NCBI GenBank assembly: GCA_008921705.1
Contig: VFFE01007488.1
Span: 1,674,970 to 1,738,969, forward strand
Source: Burhinus oedicnemus
Taxonomy: Eukaryota; Chordata; Aves; Charadriiformes; Burhinidae
Direction of reading: 5' to 3'
Length of the DNA: 64,000 bases
Below the pieces are notes generated by a model, which was not told where the DNA came from, ran no database searches, and saw only the letters and a list, made by a program, of their open reading frames with translations. The position numbers and the translations under genes are program-made. Below, piece by piece: positions 41,101-56,100 of this stretch; position 1 is the first letter of the stretch, and each line of letters begins with the position of its first letter.

Positions 41101-44100
41101 AATACACGGAACAAACACAACTTCTTTCCAGAAAGAAAAAGAAAAAAAACCAACCAAAACCGCAATAGCAATAGCACTTAACAATATTTTTTTCAGAGTT
41201 TCTATTTGTCTCTCCCCATAGTTGTGCAATATCTTCCCAATCTGAGGGTTGATTCTGCCCTGTTACACGTCGCGTGTGGCTGCCCAGGGAAGCGCACGTG
41301 CCAAACCACGCGGAGGCTTGCTGCATATAGGAAGCAGCGCATGGGGAAGCTACTGCTGCTGTGTGCTCTCCAGAGCCAAGCAGGACTACGGGCACCGCGG
41401 CCCTGCAAATAAATGGTTCTGCTTGCTTTGGGGAAAAAAGTGACTGTGCCTCCTGTCCGTTTCCTGGGCTATCTCACAACAGCATTAGAAGCTCTTCCTT
41501 GTAATACTCAGAACGTAAAGAAAACCAGACCCGTTCTGCAAGGTGTGCATGTAAAACGTGCAAAAGTCAATCAGCTTTTTTCCTTATTCCATTCTACTAT
41601 ACATCACATTTATGTTACGTTTGCTCGTGTACACTGTTGTATACTGTTGTATACTGTTACATACTCCAGGGCTGAAATGGCCCTGGTGAGATTCCCACAC
41701 GTTGTTTCTGCTCTTTAGAAAATTCCCACATAGCCAGCATGCAACAGTGACTGCTTGAACGCCATGGAGTGGGGCTCTTTTGGTCAGCGGTGTGCTCCGC
41801 TGGAACAAGAAACAGAGTGAGACAATGGCTGGACAACCGTCAGTAGGATTCGATAGTATTTTTCTGTTACAAGGTGTTTTGTCCTGCTTTTTCTCAGTTC
41901 CTTTCCAGTTTAGATAGCGTGATTTTTGCATCTTTCAAAACAAAGCAGCAAACAATTCTCAGGTTTGAAGAAAATCAAGCAAATTAATGGTCTCAACGGT
42001 ATGAATACAAAAGTCTTGCTGTTAGTGATGACGAAGCAGTCAGGTTTGTCAGAGCAGGACGGCGAGCCAAGGACTCAGCTGCAGAGTCCTTCAGTACACG
42101 AGGTGCCCGCTCTCACCGCATGCACATGAGGTGTTCCCCAGGAACAGAACAAAGCTCACAGCTCTGAACAGGAACTTACCGTCTTTCAGGATGCATTTTT
42201 TTGTCCACTAAGCCTTCCCATGGTGATATGATTGTGAAGCAGGCCTCTAGTTAGCATTAAGATCCTAAATACGCTTGAGAAGGAAGGCTAGCATTTTTTG
42301 AGATCCTTTCCCAGATTTCTCACGATAATACGTCCCACAATTACCTTCCAATTTACAGCCTAGATTTTACTTTAACCTCTAATATTTATATTTCTTTTAT
42401 CGCCCGCTTGTGTCTCAGTAGCTACACGCAGAATTAATAAATTATGAAGGAAAGCAAATAAAAGACTGCTTCTAACTTCAGAAAGTTCTGAGAGCAACAA
42501 TTCAGGCTTTCTTTTCAGTTTCATCCTACCCCTGTAGTAGCAATGCACTAAGTGTCTTTGACATTTTTCCTTGTTTCATCTCAACATTCAAACTAGCCAC
42601 TGTAGTGGAAATGTTCAAAATATCACCTAGATCAATCCTGTTAATATGTAATAGGATCTGAACACACTCTTCACAGGCACCAATTTGAAAATGTACTGTG
42701 TGCTGTCAAGTGTGAACATTTGAAAGAATGATTCCACTGTAAAAAGTGACTGTGAAAATGGCATTGTGGAATTTTATCACCTCTAGGATTTCCATATCAA
42801 ATAAGTGCACTTTACAAGTACAATATAGGGCTTTTTTTCTTCTAGTGTATTAAGCTGTAGAACAAACTCAGGATCCAGAAGGCATGCTGAGCTCCTCCAT
42901 TCCTGCGCGTCAGCACCAGGAAAACAGATATATATGCTTTGCAGGCCAAATGGGGACTTCATTTACACTCAGCTGGCGTATTTAGCTTGAGCCTCATCTT
43001 GCATGTGAGATTTTTACTGCTGTTCTTCACGATTTGCACTTTATAACTGAGATCAGCATCTGACTGTTGTGTTCAAAATACATCTTCATTCTCACTTCAG
43101 TTTATTTTGGTGGGTTTAGACAGATGCAACAGACCTGTGCTGATGTCTGTGAGTCATGGAGAAGAACGAACATGTTCTAGCCCAGCATATTAATGTTTCA
43201 TCACGGACAAGCATAAAAATGTAAATATAAATATGTCTTTTAAAAAATAAACCCAAGTATTACCCAGTGTATCTCCACATAAATGTAAGGAACAGGTAAA
43301 TGAGAGCGTGCATTTTTATACACCATTTCAGCGCTGCTAAAAACCTACAAACTTTGAAGTAAAATAAGCACAAAAGAGCCCCACACCTTTATGGCTGCAG
43401 GTGTCTTAGCACCTCACTTTATCACTCTCACATGAATAAGCTGATTTCTGGTGCTGTTTTGCTTATTACATCTCTAGGTTTAATTTTCTAATTTCTCTAA
43501 TAATTTTCTTTTTTTTCTGAGACACTTTTACATAAGCAAAATAGATAAAACTACTAATGAGACTGCCTAATTTCCTCCTTTCAATTCCTGAAACAAATAC
43601 GTGGCAGCAAATATTTACACATCTGTCTGGGACAAGCCTGAGTGGAAATAGAGCAGAGGGATGTTTTTCCACGCGCTTCTGTCATAAAATGGAGGTTTGC
43701 CTTGCCTCCATGTCCTGTTCTGCTTTTGTTCCTATGCTGAAAACATATCTTAGATTTTGGCTTCTTAGGTAACAGCAACAACAGTAACAACAGTAACAGT
43801 AACACAAGTAGTAATAAAAATAACAATTATAACAACAATAGCTACTAATACTAATACTAATACTAATACTAATACTTATAATGTATTGTTATCCTAGAAC
43901 ACAGCAGGAGAGGTACTAACCACCATAGCTGGAATAACTGGAATTGTGATAACTGTGGCTTTAATTCTGATCATGACTTCATCCACTGAGCTCATCAGAA
44001 GGTCATGCTATGAGCTGTTCTGGTATACCCATCACCTCTTTGTGATTTTCTTCATTGGTTTAATAACCCATGGCATGGGGTAAGTGCCTGCATAAACTAC

Positions 44101-47100
44101 ATGGGGTATATGTACACAGTTTGAGATGAAACATGATTCAAAACTATAATCCTAGGCTTTTCTATTAACAAACTGCTGGGAACTTTGCTTGGAGACAGAT
44201 TGCAAAATGAAAGCATTTTGAAATTAAAACTCACCACTTTTCTGAGGATTAAAAGTATGTTTTAGTTCTTTCAGCCACTCTTCTACCATCTTACAACCTG
44301 CACCTTATCAATGCATCAGTCTGAATGAATTTTCATCCTTGGGAACTGCCGGCATTACAGATTAGGAATCAAACCTTTGTGGGTTCCAATTAATGAGGGA
44401 TAGACCTTATGCTCACAGCTTTTGCAAGGTATTTTGCAAGAGAGCTTGCACAGCCTTGACAAGCTTTCAGCATGTTGGCTACCCTATGGTGGATGTGCCT
44501 GTGCCTGTGCCCATGCTTCTCTGCATCCATAAATGTAAAGTGGCTTTGGCCTTTCTCTGTAGGGAAAAGAACCCCAAATTTCCTCATCATAGAGAAATAC
44601 TGTGCAGTAGCAGTAGGCACTATATTACAAATTGGGTTTAAATTACTACAGTAACAAACAACTCCAGTTTATGACTAGCCCAGTCAGGTGGCTTTTACGG
44701 AGAGGGATGACTGCCAGGTTCCTGATTGTCTCCCTGTTCCTCCGCACAAGAGGAAGGTCCACCCCCTTGGTACAGGGCTCTGGTTCTTACACTGAGGGAC
44801 AGCAGAGTCAGGGGAGCCTCCCTGAGAAGCTCATGGGCTGATAAATCCCCTGTCAATGCAGAGTGAGAGCAAGAAGGTGCCTAGTGCTGAAAACATTTCC
44901 ATCTTCCGTTTCCAGCCCCACTGACATCTTCTGCTTCTTCTCCCTTGTGTGCTTTCCCCCGTTTCCCTTTCTCATTTCTTTGCAATAGTGTTAATGCGAA
45001 TCTACAGTGGTACATCTATATTCACATTTTAATTCAGATGGGGAGTGCAGTAAATCTCATGGTCCTCCTCACCTCCTAGGTCTGGCTCATACCATGGCAC
45101 AAACCCTGGACTGCATAACACAGAGTGTTTTGGGATGAAACTACACTGACAGGAACGCATCTCTGTGTGCCAAGCACTAAGAAGTGACCCGTTCACAGGA
45201 CCAAACCAGACCTAGTCCTACGCCCTAGGTGGCCCTCAAACATGTTCAGTGCAAGGCCCTCAATAAAGACTGCTTTGCTCCCTAGATCTTTTCCTGCTGA
45301 CTACCTAGTGTACACGTGGCCTCAAGCTGTAGTAAAGCTTTTCAGATCTGAAGACAGAGTCACTTGGTGTTATCATAATACACTTTTTATGTCTGTTTCA
45401 TAAAACATTCAGATGGTATTGTCCACCACTAAAGTAAATACAGACTGCTACTCTTGGACACAGAGGAACTTCCTAGCCTACAGCAGTGTGTGTGTGCGTG
45501 TGCCTGTTCTCTGGAGGTACATGGCATCACCACGGGGCAGGGAACAGGCTGGTACAATGGTTTGCGGTGTTACTTTTACCACCTCTTTCCTTGCGGTTTA
45601 AGAGCTGCCACATTCAGTTTGGCTTTGAGCACTCCTGAAATTGGCCCAATTAATTAGTCCCAAGTTTCAGAGGCACAGCTGCATACAAATGCCATAAACT
45701 GTATCCTGGCCTGATTAAAATGGCCCCCTCCCCTCTCTCTCTGGCAGATCTTTTAGAATCCAGTTTCAAACAACTATAACGAACCCTTTAAACCTTCAGC
45801 TTTGTAAGCGCCCTCTGCCTAGCTGGCTGATCAACAGTCCTCAGCCAGAGACTTCCCCGAAAAGAAGACACTTATTTACCAGGCCTATTGATAGCATTCG
45901 GTGAGCACGCTGCTTGCTCCAGCCTGGGAGTGCACTGCAGCAGAGCAGCTGCCTCCTGCCCCAGCACACCCTTACCACTACCCCATTTATGAAAATGAGT
46001 CAAAACCCAAGGTTTCATCCACTTCCCATCTCTTCCTCCTTCCCAGATGACCGAGGAAAACTTGCTCAAGCCTACCTCCTTCTCTGTCTTTCTGTCTGAA
46101 CTGGTGGCAGCCGATGACAATGCCGTGTAAAAGAAGGCAGCACTTTTTATCTCCTTGTGTCTTGTTAGACTAGTGGGCAGGACAGGCTAATGTTGTAGAG
46201 CCAAAGTAAGTATGGAGTGGAAAATTCAGAGAAACGATATGAACCAAACAGGGTTTCCCCATAAAAATCTTCCTTCTCTACCCATAATCAACGCCAGCTG
46301 AAACCCATTTAAAGTGAACAGTCAGGATTGATATGTTTGGGAAAATTCATATCATTAACACTCTCAGAAGTAAAGAAGCTAGAATTTAATATGTTTAGAG
46401 AGTATACATCTAATTATGGCCCTCCAACTTTATTTGCAGCTTTAAAAAATGCATTTAGAAAGCAGCAAAGGAAAGAGAAGGTCTGTCACTATTAGATTTT
46501 ATTATTTTTCTAAACAATACCAGATGCTCATATACAGAGCAGGTCAAAGTGTCTGCTGCAAAGAACTTGGAAATCATTCTAATTTTGCCACAAACAGCAA
46601 AATGTACATTTTCTATGCAAGGACTCTCCACACTTTAGCTGCATCAGTGTATACCAATACTATAACACACTTCTTGCATTTGGTCAAAAAGTCATGGCAA
46701 AGCTAAAGGAAAGGTAATTTGAACAAGACAGCAGAACAAGAGTTGAAAAGGCCAATTCTGGAACTTTCAGTTCTTGAACTTTCAGTTATCTCCGAATCTG
46801 AATTTGACTACTACTGCAAAACCTACAGATGCACAAAAACCTTGCAAAGAAGCATATCACTGATGAATGTTTTTGTTTTAAGTCAGCTTGTCCGAGGTCA
46901 GACGCCTCAGAGTCTGCTGCTTCACAATGTCACTTATTGTAAAGACCACTACTTGGAATGGCAGAACGCCACTCAGTGCCCTTTGCCGCAGTTTTCCGGC
47001 AACAAACCTGCGGTAAGAGTGATGATTATCTTCTGTTTTTAACTTAATGTCCTTCCTTGGGAGGCCAAATGTCTTAGGGAGCAGGGGGTTGGAGTGTATG

Positions 47101-50100
47101 CTAGTGACTGGCACTTAGTGTCATGTTTAGAGAGCAGAGTCACATTTCTCTTCCACGACCTCTCCCTGTGCATTACGATACTGATCCTGACCTCCTCTAA
47201 AATCAGTATAGACAGGTACAAATGAAAAGTGATGTGTAAAATTTTGGTGTTATTAACAAAAATTTTTATTTCTGGAAGATCCTTTAGTTAGGCAACACTC
47301 CCTTTGAAGGGTATGGATTTCAGAATTGTACTCTATTTAGATCTGTTGTGTACATTTGTTTTTAATTATTCAGTATCACCAATATCCTTGATGTGTTCAT
47401 TGCACAAACATAGCCTCTGAGCGAAAACCTTATGAGGTCAGAGATACAGAAAACACAATGTAACAGTAAAGCTAGGGATGCAAATTAATATTATTATTTT
47501 AACTACTAGTACCTTAATATGGATAGTCAAAATACCAAGGGACAGTAAGTTGGAGATAAAATGATGTCCTTGCTTTGGGGCACATGCTTCATATTGTCCA
47601 GCCTTGATGTCTTAAGTTAGGTAAAAAGGAAAGAATTTTAAACAATGAATTATGAAAGGGAAAGGCAAAAGGCAGGAAAAATGTCCCACGGAAGGGTGGT
47701 TTTGCTGCAACAAGATTGCAAATCCACAGGGGGTAATTAAGTAGCAGACTTGTACAGTATGTCAGATGTCTAGCATCCAAACAAAATCATTTAACATTTA
47801 CAGCTCAAGATTTAGCTTGCTCATATGCAAGTTTTTGTTGTTTCTTCCAAAAAGAGAAAACATACCAAAGGAAATCTGAGAGTAAAGGAGAAAAATTAGC
47901 ATGCAGTGTCTTGTAGCTCTTTTAATGGCTGACATAGATTTTTCTTAAACTAAACTATTGTTAGCCACTATCCAACCCGCATATTAATGAGAAAATGAAT
48001 GCCTCTCTAAAAATTTCAGCTACAATGTCGCCATAAAAATCAATACATGGCTACGCACCATGAATACAGACACAGGCTTGCTTCCAACAGCATATCTTGA
48101 CATTCGTTATCATAAAGCTAACTGGAGAGAACTTCCACTTCTCCGTGTTAAACCTATTTTGCCACACTTTCCTGCATACCCAAGGCCGTACGTGCAAAGT
48201 CACATTACCTTAAATGAATTGTGATAATACCATATGGCATATAGATCATCTATAAGAACAGTGCTTTGCTGGATGGGTGATGTGCTATGGTGTGATACCT
48301 GCTAGACACCGCCGTTAGCACAAATTCATTCAGAGGCTAAAAAGCCATGGCGAGACTTGGTCAGCACTGGCAGGGGCCGGTGCAGATGGGACTGAGCAGG
48401 GAGGGGACAGCCTCGTGTACTGCTGGCACTGAGTTAGGTGACACCAGAGGGCGCGCCCCTCTGGCCACTGCTGCTGGGGGAGGCTACCACGGTGGAGCCC
48501 CACTCTCAGTGATGCCATATCTGCTCCCTTGCTCCGTATTTCAGCCAGTAGGAGCCTGATCTGGCTCCCACTGAGGACGATGAAGCACTTCTGTTGCACC
48601 TGGGGTGTCTGGACTTTTATCCTCACAGTGTCTCCTGAGCCGTCACTGCCCCATCTCAGTTCGTTCTCATTACAGAAGGAAACACCACTTGGGCAAGAAT
48701 ACCAGTGCCCTGATTAGCCGGCCAGGACCTGTGTTGCCTGGCAGCCCATCCCTCTTGGTGGATGCCCTGTTGTTCCAACCCAGCCAAAAGATATTTTGGA
48801 AAGAATGCTCCATTGCACTGGAGTGATGGCACATTTGAAATCTCAGCTGAGCTCTCCCACAGGGTAGCCTGCAGCCTTAACATTCCTGTCATGTGCTTTT
48901 ATTTACAGTTAGCAGAAATGGAAGGGAGGAAAAACAGGTCTCATCATTATTGTGGCTTGATATATGCAAATATATTCAAGATATGTGAGATTACCCACTG
49001 TGCAGAGACACCTGTAGTATTTAGGGACAACGGATGTGTTGAGTTTCTGCTTTAACTGAGAATCTTCTGGCTTATGCTGGTTTATTCCCATTATTAAATC
49101 ATGCATTTTTTTAATTTAATTTTCAAGACTTAACCTTGGGAAATTGCCACTCCATCCTCTTAGCACTTTCTAAGGAAGCCACATAATTTTATGGCTTGCT
49201 TCTCATAAAAGATACTTTATAACCCCTGTTACCCAGCTTGTGGAGCAAAGTCAATGTTTCAGCAAGTAAAGTTACTCTTCTGAGATTTTGAAAGCCACAT
49301 GATTGTGGAGTCTTCAGTTTGCTAGAATGAGCTGTGTAATTAACAAAACTGGAAATAAAACATTATCTCTTCTAGGAAAAAAAAGATTTTTTTAAATCAT
49401 GGAGATTCAATTACATCTAATTATCTCAGCTATCAGTGCAACTCAGTGAAATCATCAGCTAGTATACTTGAATAGCCAAGTATCTTTGATTGTAACAGTG
49501 ATCAGTAGATACGATTAGAAAGTACAAGCACAGCAATCATCTGCAATACTTAAAGTATGACCAGCTTAGTATCCTACATCAAAAAAACCACGTCTATTGA
49601 TACAGAGCTGACTAATGGATTAAATGGAAATATATCCCATTCCTGTAATTGAATATTTGGGACTTAATGTTTTCTCATGCAGCATCAGAAAAATCACAGC
49701 TGACAATAAGCACTACTCCTATCAGACCCTTCTGAAATATTTTAGACTTTGAAGAGCAAAAAAATAGTAAGGCTATGGGTAATACTGTATAAATGTATGC
49801 ATCTATACAACTTCAGGTCCAATGACATCTATATGTAACACCTAAATAGATTAATCCTTTTGCCTTTTAGTAGGAAAAGATTTTAAAGGACTCTTCTTGG
49901 CCAGAATACAGATAGATATTAGCACTGCTTTTGGAGTGCATCTGTGAAGGAGTCCCATATGTCTGTTCCACAAGAAAGCCAGAACTGTTACAGTAGCAAC
50001 AGAAACACTCTCCTGAGAAAGGCGATCCAAAAATCACAGAAGAGAAATCAAATAATTTCATTTTAGACTATCTGCTGATTTAAACCAGAAATGCAAAATA

Positions 50101-53100
50101 TTTTTCTAGAAATTAAAATAAATGGGGTTTTTTTAATATGCAACTTTCTACAGGCTTGGAAGTGGGTTTTAAGTCCTATGGTGCTGTATATCTGTGAAAG
50201 AATTTTTAGATTTTGGAGATTTCGACAGGAGGTGGTCATTACTAAGGTATGTAACATAGCTTGCATGTCTGCGTAAAAAACAGTTGTGTCAATGACTCTT
50301 TTTATCTTTTAAAGGTAACTCCTTTATATTATGACCTCATTTTTTACTCCTAGCTTCAGCAGCTCTTAAACCATTACCATGGTTTCAGCCAAGTATTGAT
50401 TTTAGGTTTTGCATTTATTCCAAGAGCAAGTCCATAAGAATATTCCATATGGGACCAAACTTGATTAATGAAGTACCAGACTTAAGAGGCTACACCACCA
50501 TAACGCAATCCTCTGTGCAGAGGGTCTCTCTTTGTACTGAACTGAAAACCATGTTCCACAGCAGTAAATGGCGGAGATGTGTCTTTGCAGGACTTCGACT
50601 TCAGTAGGACATGGTTTTTACCTTTAAATCTGGAGCCTTCCAAGGAGATTAAGGGTTATATTATCAGTTAGCATAAATAGTCGAAGCTTCGTTAATACCA
50701 CTGTAACAATTTATCCCAGTTGTAAATATCTCTGTGTGCTAAGGGCCTATTTAATTCCCAGCCGAATGGGTGGGAACAGCGTGACTGAAGCAGCCGAGCC
50801 CACACGTATCAAGCCGGTGATCGGAAACAGGCTTATCTTGTGTGAGGGGAAAAGCATGTCGGATAAGTCTTGCTGCTGATTTCACAGAGTGGCTGTGATC
50901 TGAGTATCTCAGTATACAATGTGTGACATATAAAACTGTCTGCTTAACTGAGATTACCTCTTAATAAAAGTATATTAAAATTGAGCTCACTGGGCTTTTT
51001 TCTTCTTGCCAAACCAACAATAATCCCATAACATGTTAATTGTATTACATGAGAGTAAAACGGGGAAATTATTCCAGTTTATTAAGGAATACTTTTGCAT
51101 AGGCTCTACTAAGACAGAAAGCTGACAAATTGTTGAATTGTTACAGCCTTTCTTCTGCCTTTTACACTCACAAAGCAAGCTGCCCCACGATACGCACTGT
51201 CTGTGCTCTCGAGCTATCGGGCAGCAACAGCACTGCAACATGCAGTTTAGGCCATAATTTACAAGACATCTAAACGTTATTGTGCATCCCAATTTGCATT
51301 AACTTGTGGTTGGACTCAAGTCAAAATGACTGCAAAGTCACCTGTAACCTAATGGAAACAAACAGTTACTCTTCTGAAGGAAAATAAAACAGGTCCTTTT
51401 ATTATTGTTTAGGTGGTGACGCATTCCTCGGGAGTCCTTGAGCTTCACATGAAGAAACGTGGCTTTAAAATGGGACCTGGTCAATATATCTTTCTACAGT
51501 GCCCATCTGTCTCACAGCTGGAGTGGCACCCTTTCACTCTCACCTCAGCTCCCGAGGAGGACTTCTTCAGCGTTCACATACGGGTCGTCGGGGATTGGAC
51601 TGCGGCCCTCTTCAAGGCCTTTGGAGCTGAGGAAAAAGCTTTCAAGGAATTGTGGATGTTACCAAGGTTTGAATTGCAAACAATAAATTTTAAAATGTTA
51701 ATTCTACCTTTTAAAGTAAATGTTAACATTTTAACTTTAGTTAATTTTGTGTGTGTTCGTTATGACACAGTATTCGATCGTAGTTCTGGATCTATAAAGA
51801 TGCCATTATGCTAAAAAACCACAAACACACACAGCCATGAACCTAAGCCAATGGCTATCAAGAACAACTGATGACTAATACAAGTTTTAAAGTCCATATG
51901 AATATCTGTATCTCTGTGGCTATCATCTAAATCTCTAACATCTATATCTATACCTGAAGATATCCATTTCAACAGATAGGTGCTTATGAACTGAATTAAA
52001 GTGACGCTAGAAGCTATCTGATAGCTTTGTGCCCGTATGCTTATGCTCTGATGGCTCCCATCCAAACTTCCAGCTTTTCCCTTTCAGTTACTTAGATGTT
52101 TTGTGGCCTCAGAAACTTCTTTTTGAACCTTACTTCTTTCCAGTTGTCTCCCTCAACTCTGTCTCTGGTCTCCAAACCCTTCTCCACTTTGTAAAGGATA
52201 TCTGTGTTCGAATTCTGTATCTGTGGCATCTTAATCCAAGCAAAAGGTTGATGCTTCGTTGTTGCAAGTCAGCAGGGCTCCGCTGAAGTTAATGGAGCCA
52301 TCCTGACTTACACCAGCTAAGCATCTGGCTCTACATATAATGGATTCAAACCACTTAGCTCCTTGCAGGCGTAGTGGAGATTTTCAGCAAAGAGCCCGGC
52401 ATGGGATCATTTCAGTTCTGGTGGAGTGTGTAGGGCCTGGGACTGAAGGGACTATTTTCCCCCTGGAAAATTGCTTTTGATGAGGGAATTCCAGTAAAAC
52501 TCAACAGCAAAAGGCACTTGTTTAACTACATTTATATAACTGAATGGGACTTGGATGCTAAAGAACATTCCCTGAAAAAGCTTATAGACACCACTGGGCT
52601 ACAGAGGCACACTAGAAGGTGGGGGCAGAGAAGAAAGTCTGGTCCAGTCTTTGCATTGTATCAGTTAATAAGAATTAGAAATGAAAGCTATGCCTTTGTT
52701 AAAGGCAACTGGAATGAGAAGTATGCTGTTTCAGCAGAACTGGAGCAAAAATGGTCCAGTGATTGACTGCCAGTGTAAAGAATGAGAGAAAAATATTATC
52801 AAATGTTGCTGGCCATAATGCAGGGCTGAAATTAGCAGCGCTGTCATATATAAAGACTCTTCTTTTTAATCTTATTAGGGTGCCTAATGCCATTATTCAG
52901 TTGCTTTCTTGCAATATGTTAAAAAGAATATTTCAATAGTTAAGCTAGCAATAAAGCAAAAAACAAGTCTTTTTCACACGTTTCAATATCTAAGGATAAA
53001 CACCAAATTGGTGACTATATTAAAAAATAACATATAACAGAAACTGAGCAAAAGACAGAAGCCATGTAGCAACTCAATTATAAGGTAATGTTCTAAAAAT

Positions 53101-56100
53101 AAAATATGTATATTATAATGAATAAAAGAAGACTAAAATAAAATATATGTGCATTTATACAGGTAGGAAAGACAGTTGTGATTGCTGGACAATTTGAGAG
53201 ATAACACCATAGAACAGACTATTCCCATGAAAACAATCAAGTTCCATATTAAGCCTATTTGGGATTTTGGCTCACTTAATTACTGCTTTAGTACATTGTC
53301 CCAAAATCTAACCCATCATACAGTCAGGAGTACTACCTCATCGTGCTGATCAGCAAATGTTTAAATTCTAAAAGTAATACAAAAATCCACTAATGTTACT
53401 TTTCCAAAATTAAATACTTTCCCTGCCTTCCCCAAAAGTAAAATGCTTCTAATGAAATTGTGTAGATGGACGCAAAAAATACAGATAATCCAAGCCATAG
53501 CCAGAAACAGTCTATAGCCCTATTTTCTCCTCCTCCCTTGGCAAATGCAAATGTAATATTTTTTGTCACTTTGTTTACTATATTCCTACCTTCCTCCACC
53601 CTCTCTAGATTAAGTAAATGGGTTGTATAGCTCAGTTTCTCTTTCTCCACTTTCTCCTCCGTACTTCTCTGAGTCTTTGTATTCAGCTAAGCTCTCTTGC
53701 TATGTCTGAGCAAGGTGTTCAAAACAATGTTGGGATCTCTGTCACCTGAGGATTTAGGAGCAGACTGACAAGACAAATCTCTGTAAGGAATGATTCAGAA
53801 ATAATTGATCCTGTCTTGTAGCACAGAGAGAAATTAAAGAATCTCTTGAAATTCCCTGCAGATCAATTTTTTCTCAATCTACTAACAATAATGAGAATTG
53901 CTCCCAAGCCCACATTGAACTACATAAAAAGCATACCTGAAAGACATTCTTAGGCTCTTTACATATATTCTCTAAATTAACCATATTTTACAAGAAGTTT
54001 TGAGTGCTCAAAAAGTACAGGGCTGGGCAATAATCTGAAAAACAATACATATTTTTTAAAAAGCTTATTTTGTTTAGGTATGAGGCCAGATTTTAAAAAA
54101 TTATACCTGAGTAGCTGTTTCATTTGCTACTGCGCTTGCAGAGCATTTGGAATACTGAAATAAAAATGAACCATGTGACAAATGCAAATGAAAGGGATAA
54201 TGTTTGCAAGGAATTCAGGTACACTTTAAGGAAGCAACAATAGGGTTTCAGATGTGTTGTGTCCCTATATTTCTGTGTACCATTGCTTGATGATCCCCTT
54301 TACTTTTCCTGTTACAACATTTCATTCTTCCTATGTCCACATATTTGTTTGTAGTACTTCAGCTGAATTTTAAAGATGACTCATGCAATAAGGAGCACAA
54401 AACAATAGAAAATCTGAAACAAGGAAAAAAAATCACTTTTCCTAAGGACTGGGTGTTAGATAGTGAAACTATCTTCCAGAGCACTTACATTATTTAAAGA
54501 CAGACTGGACAGAGCACTCCAAAGTACTGTGTGTATTTACATTCCATGTTGCTAGAGGAATGAATCTGATTATTTAATAATGTTTTTCATCTCTAATTTT
54601 GACCAAAATGAATGCCTCAGCATCAGCAACGTTGATTATAGGAGGTAGTAACATAAACAAGCGTTTCTCCTTACAAATTTTGCCTTTCTGTCAGATCCTA
54701 AGCACAGTATTATTGCCAAAAATGTATTTCTGGAATATTGGTTTTTCCAGAAAGAGCTGAGAAAACTGTAGTTTCCTTGCATATGATGACCTCTTTCTTG
54801 CTTTGTCTTTTATTACTTTAACAGATATAGAACACTTTTCAAAATTATTAGTATCATCTTTTCCTCTTTACTTTGATATATACAATAGAGAAAATAAAGC
54901 TCTAAACCAGGATGCTTTTCAGTAATTCATAATTAAATATGCAAATTCCACAGCTAAATTTGGACATGCAATTATATGACTAATCACATTTCAGAAAGCC
55001 AGAAAATTGCAATTGCATGCTTAAATAGATGGCCAGGCCCCAAACCCACATGGGTGCTCTTGTTCTCTCATTTCAGAAAAAACAGTTGCTTTGCTATTAA
55101 ATGGCACCCACTGAAACTTACATGTGTTTGTAGGGGTAATTTGTGTGCCAGCTTAGATACTTCTTTTCTCTCTCATTTTAACAAATTCAGTTTTGAAAAC
55201 ATGTAGCCCAACAGGTTTTAACCTTTCTGTCACTTTATACGTTGCTGACCCTTGACTAAATGTCTTGTTGCTGTAGAGTGGCCGTGGATGGACCATACGG
55301 ATCTGCAACCACAGACGTCTTTCACTACGGAGTGAGCGTGTGCATTGCAACAGGAATCGGAGTCACGCCGTTTGCCTCTGTTTTAAAATCCATTTGGTAC
55401 AAATGCTGCAACCCTAACACAGTACTGGCACTGCAGAAGGTAGGTGGGAAGGTTTATTGCTCCCTCAAAAAGTTCCACAAATGAGCCTCTTTTGCCAGAT
55501 AAGAGAGGGAATTCAGAGCTAGAGACTCAGTTGAGTGTTTTAACCCGCTCTCGGGAGCAGCCTCTCGCTTTCCAGCTGCCTCAGGAGCGGTTGTGGGGCA
55601 GGGTCTCCTGAATTCACTGTCATTCCCTGAGGAAGGAGGTAGCCCTAGCTGCAGTGTTTTTAGTAAAAGCTGAAGAATCAGATTTTCAACAGCAACTGTA
55701 GATAAACGTGGAATGTCTTTCATAGCTAGACAGATAGTTAGAGAGCTAGAAGAGAAAATTGCCCTCTTTCCTACCAAAAATAAATCCTGCAAGGTCATCT
55801 CAAACAGAAGTGAAGGGCAGCACTTGCTCCTCGTCCAGCTGCAGGTTTCATGAGGGCCCTTTGGCTGCGTGTCCTGGTCCAGAATGCTGCACTCAGCGAC
55901 CATTAGCTGCTTTTCTCACCTTGCAAAGTCAGGATATTAGCCAGCATAGAAGGAATAAAAAAAAAGACGTTTAAGCTCTGGATGAGATGCATATATCAAG
56001 ATGCACATTACTGCCTCAAACCACTTTATTTTGTTGAAAAAATATATTGGGGTCTGTAAGGCACGGATGGCACCAATTAAGTTAACGTACTCTTGATCTG

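Noticed and set aside
51413..51814. 133-codon open frame as a separate gene
   Set aside because: Its first part is NOX3 exon 9; after 51666 it reads through the donor into intron 9.
55454..55903. 149-codon minus-strand open frame
   Set aside because: No recognisable domain, no splice or promoter context, lies inside NOX3 intron 10.
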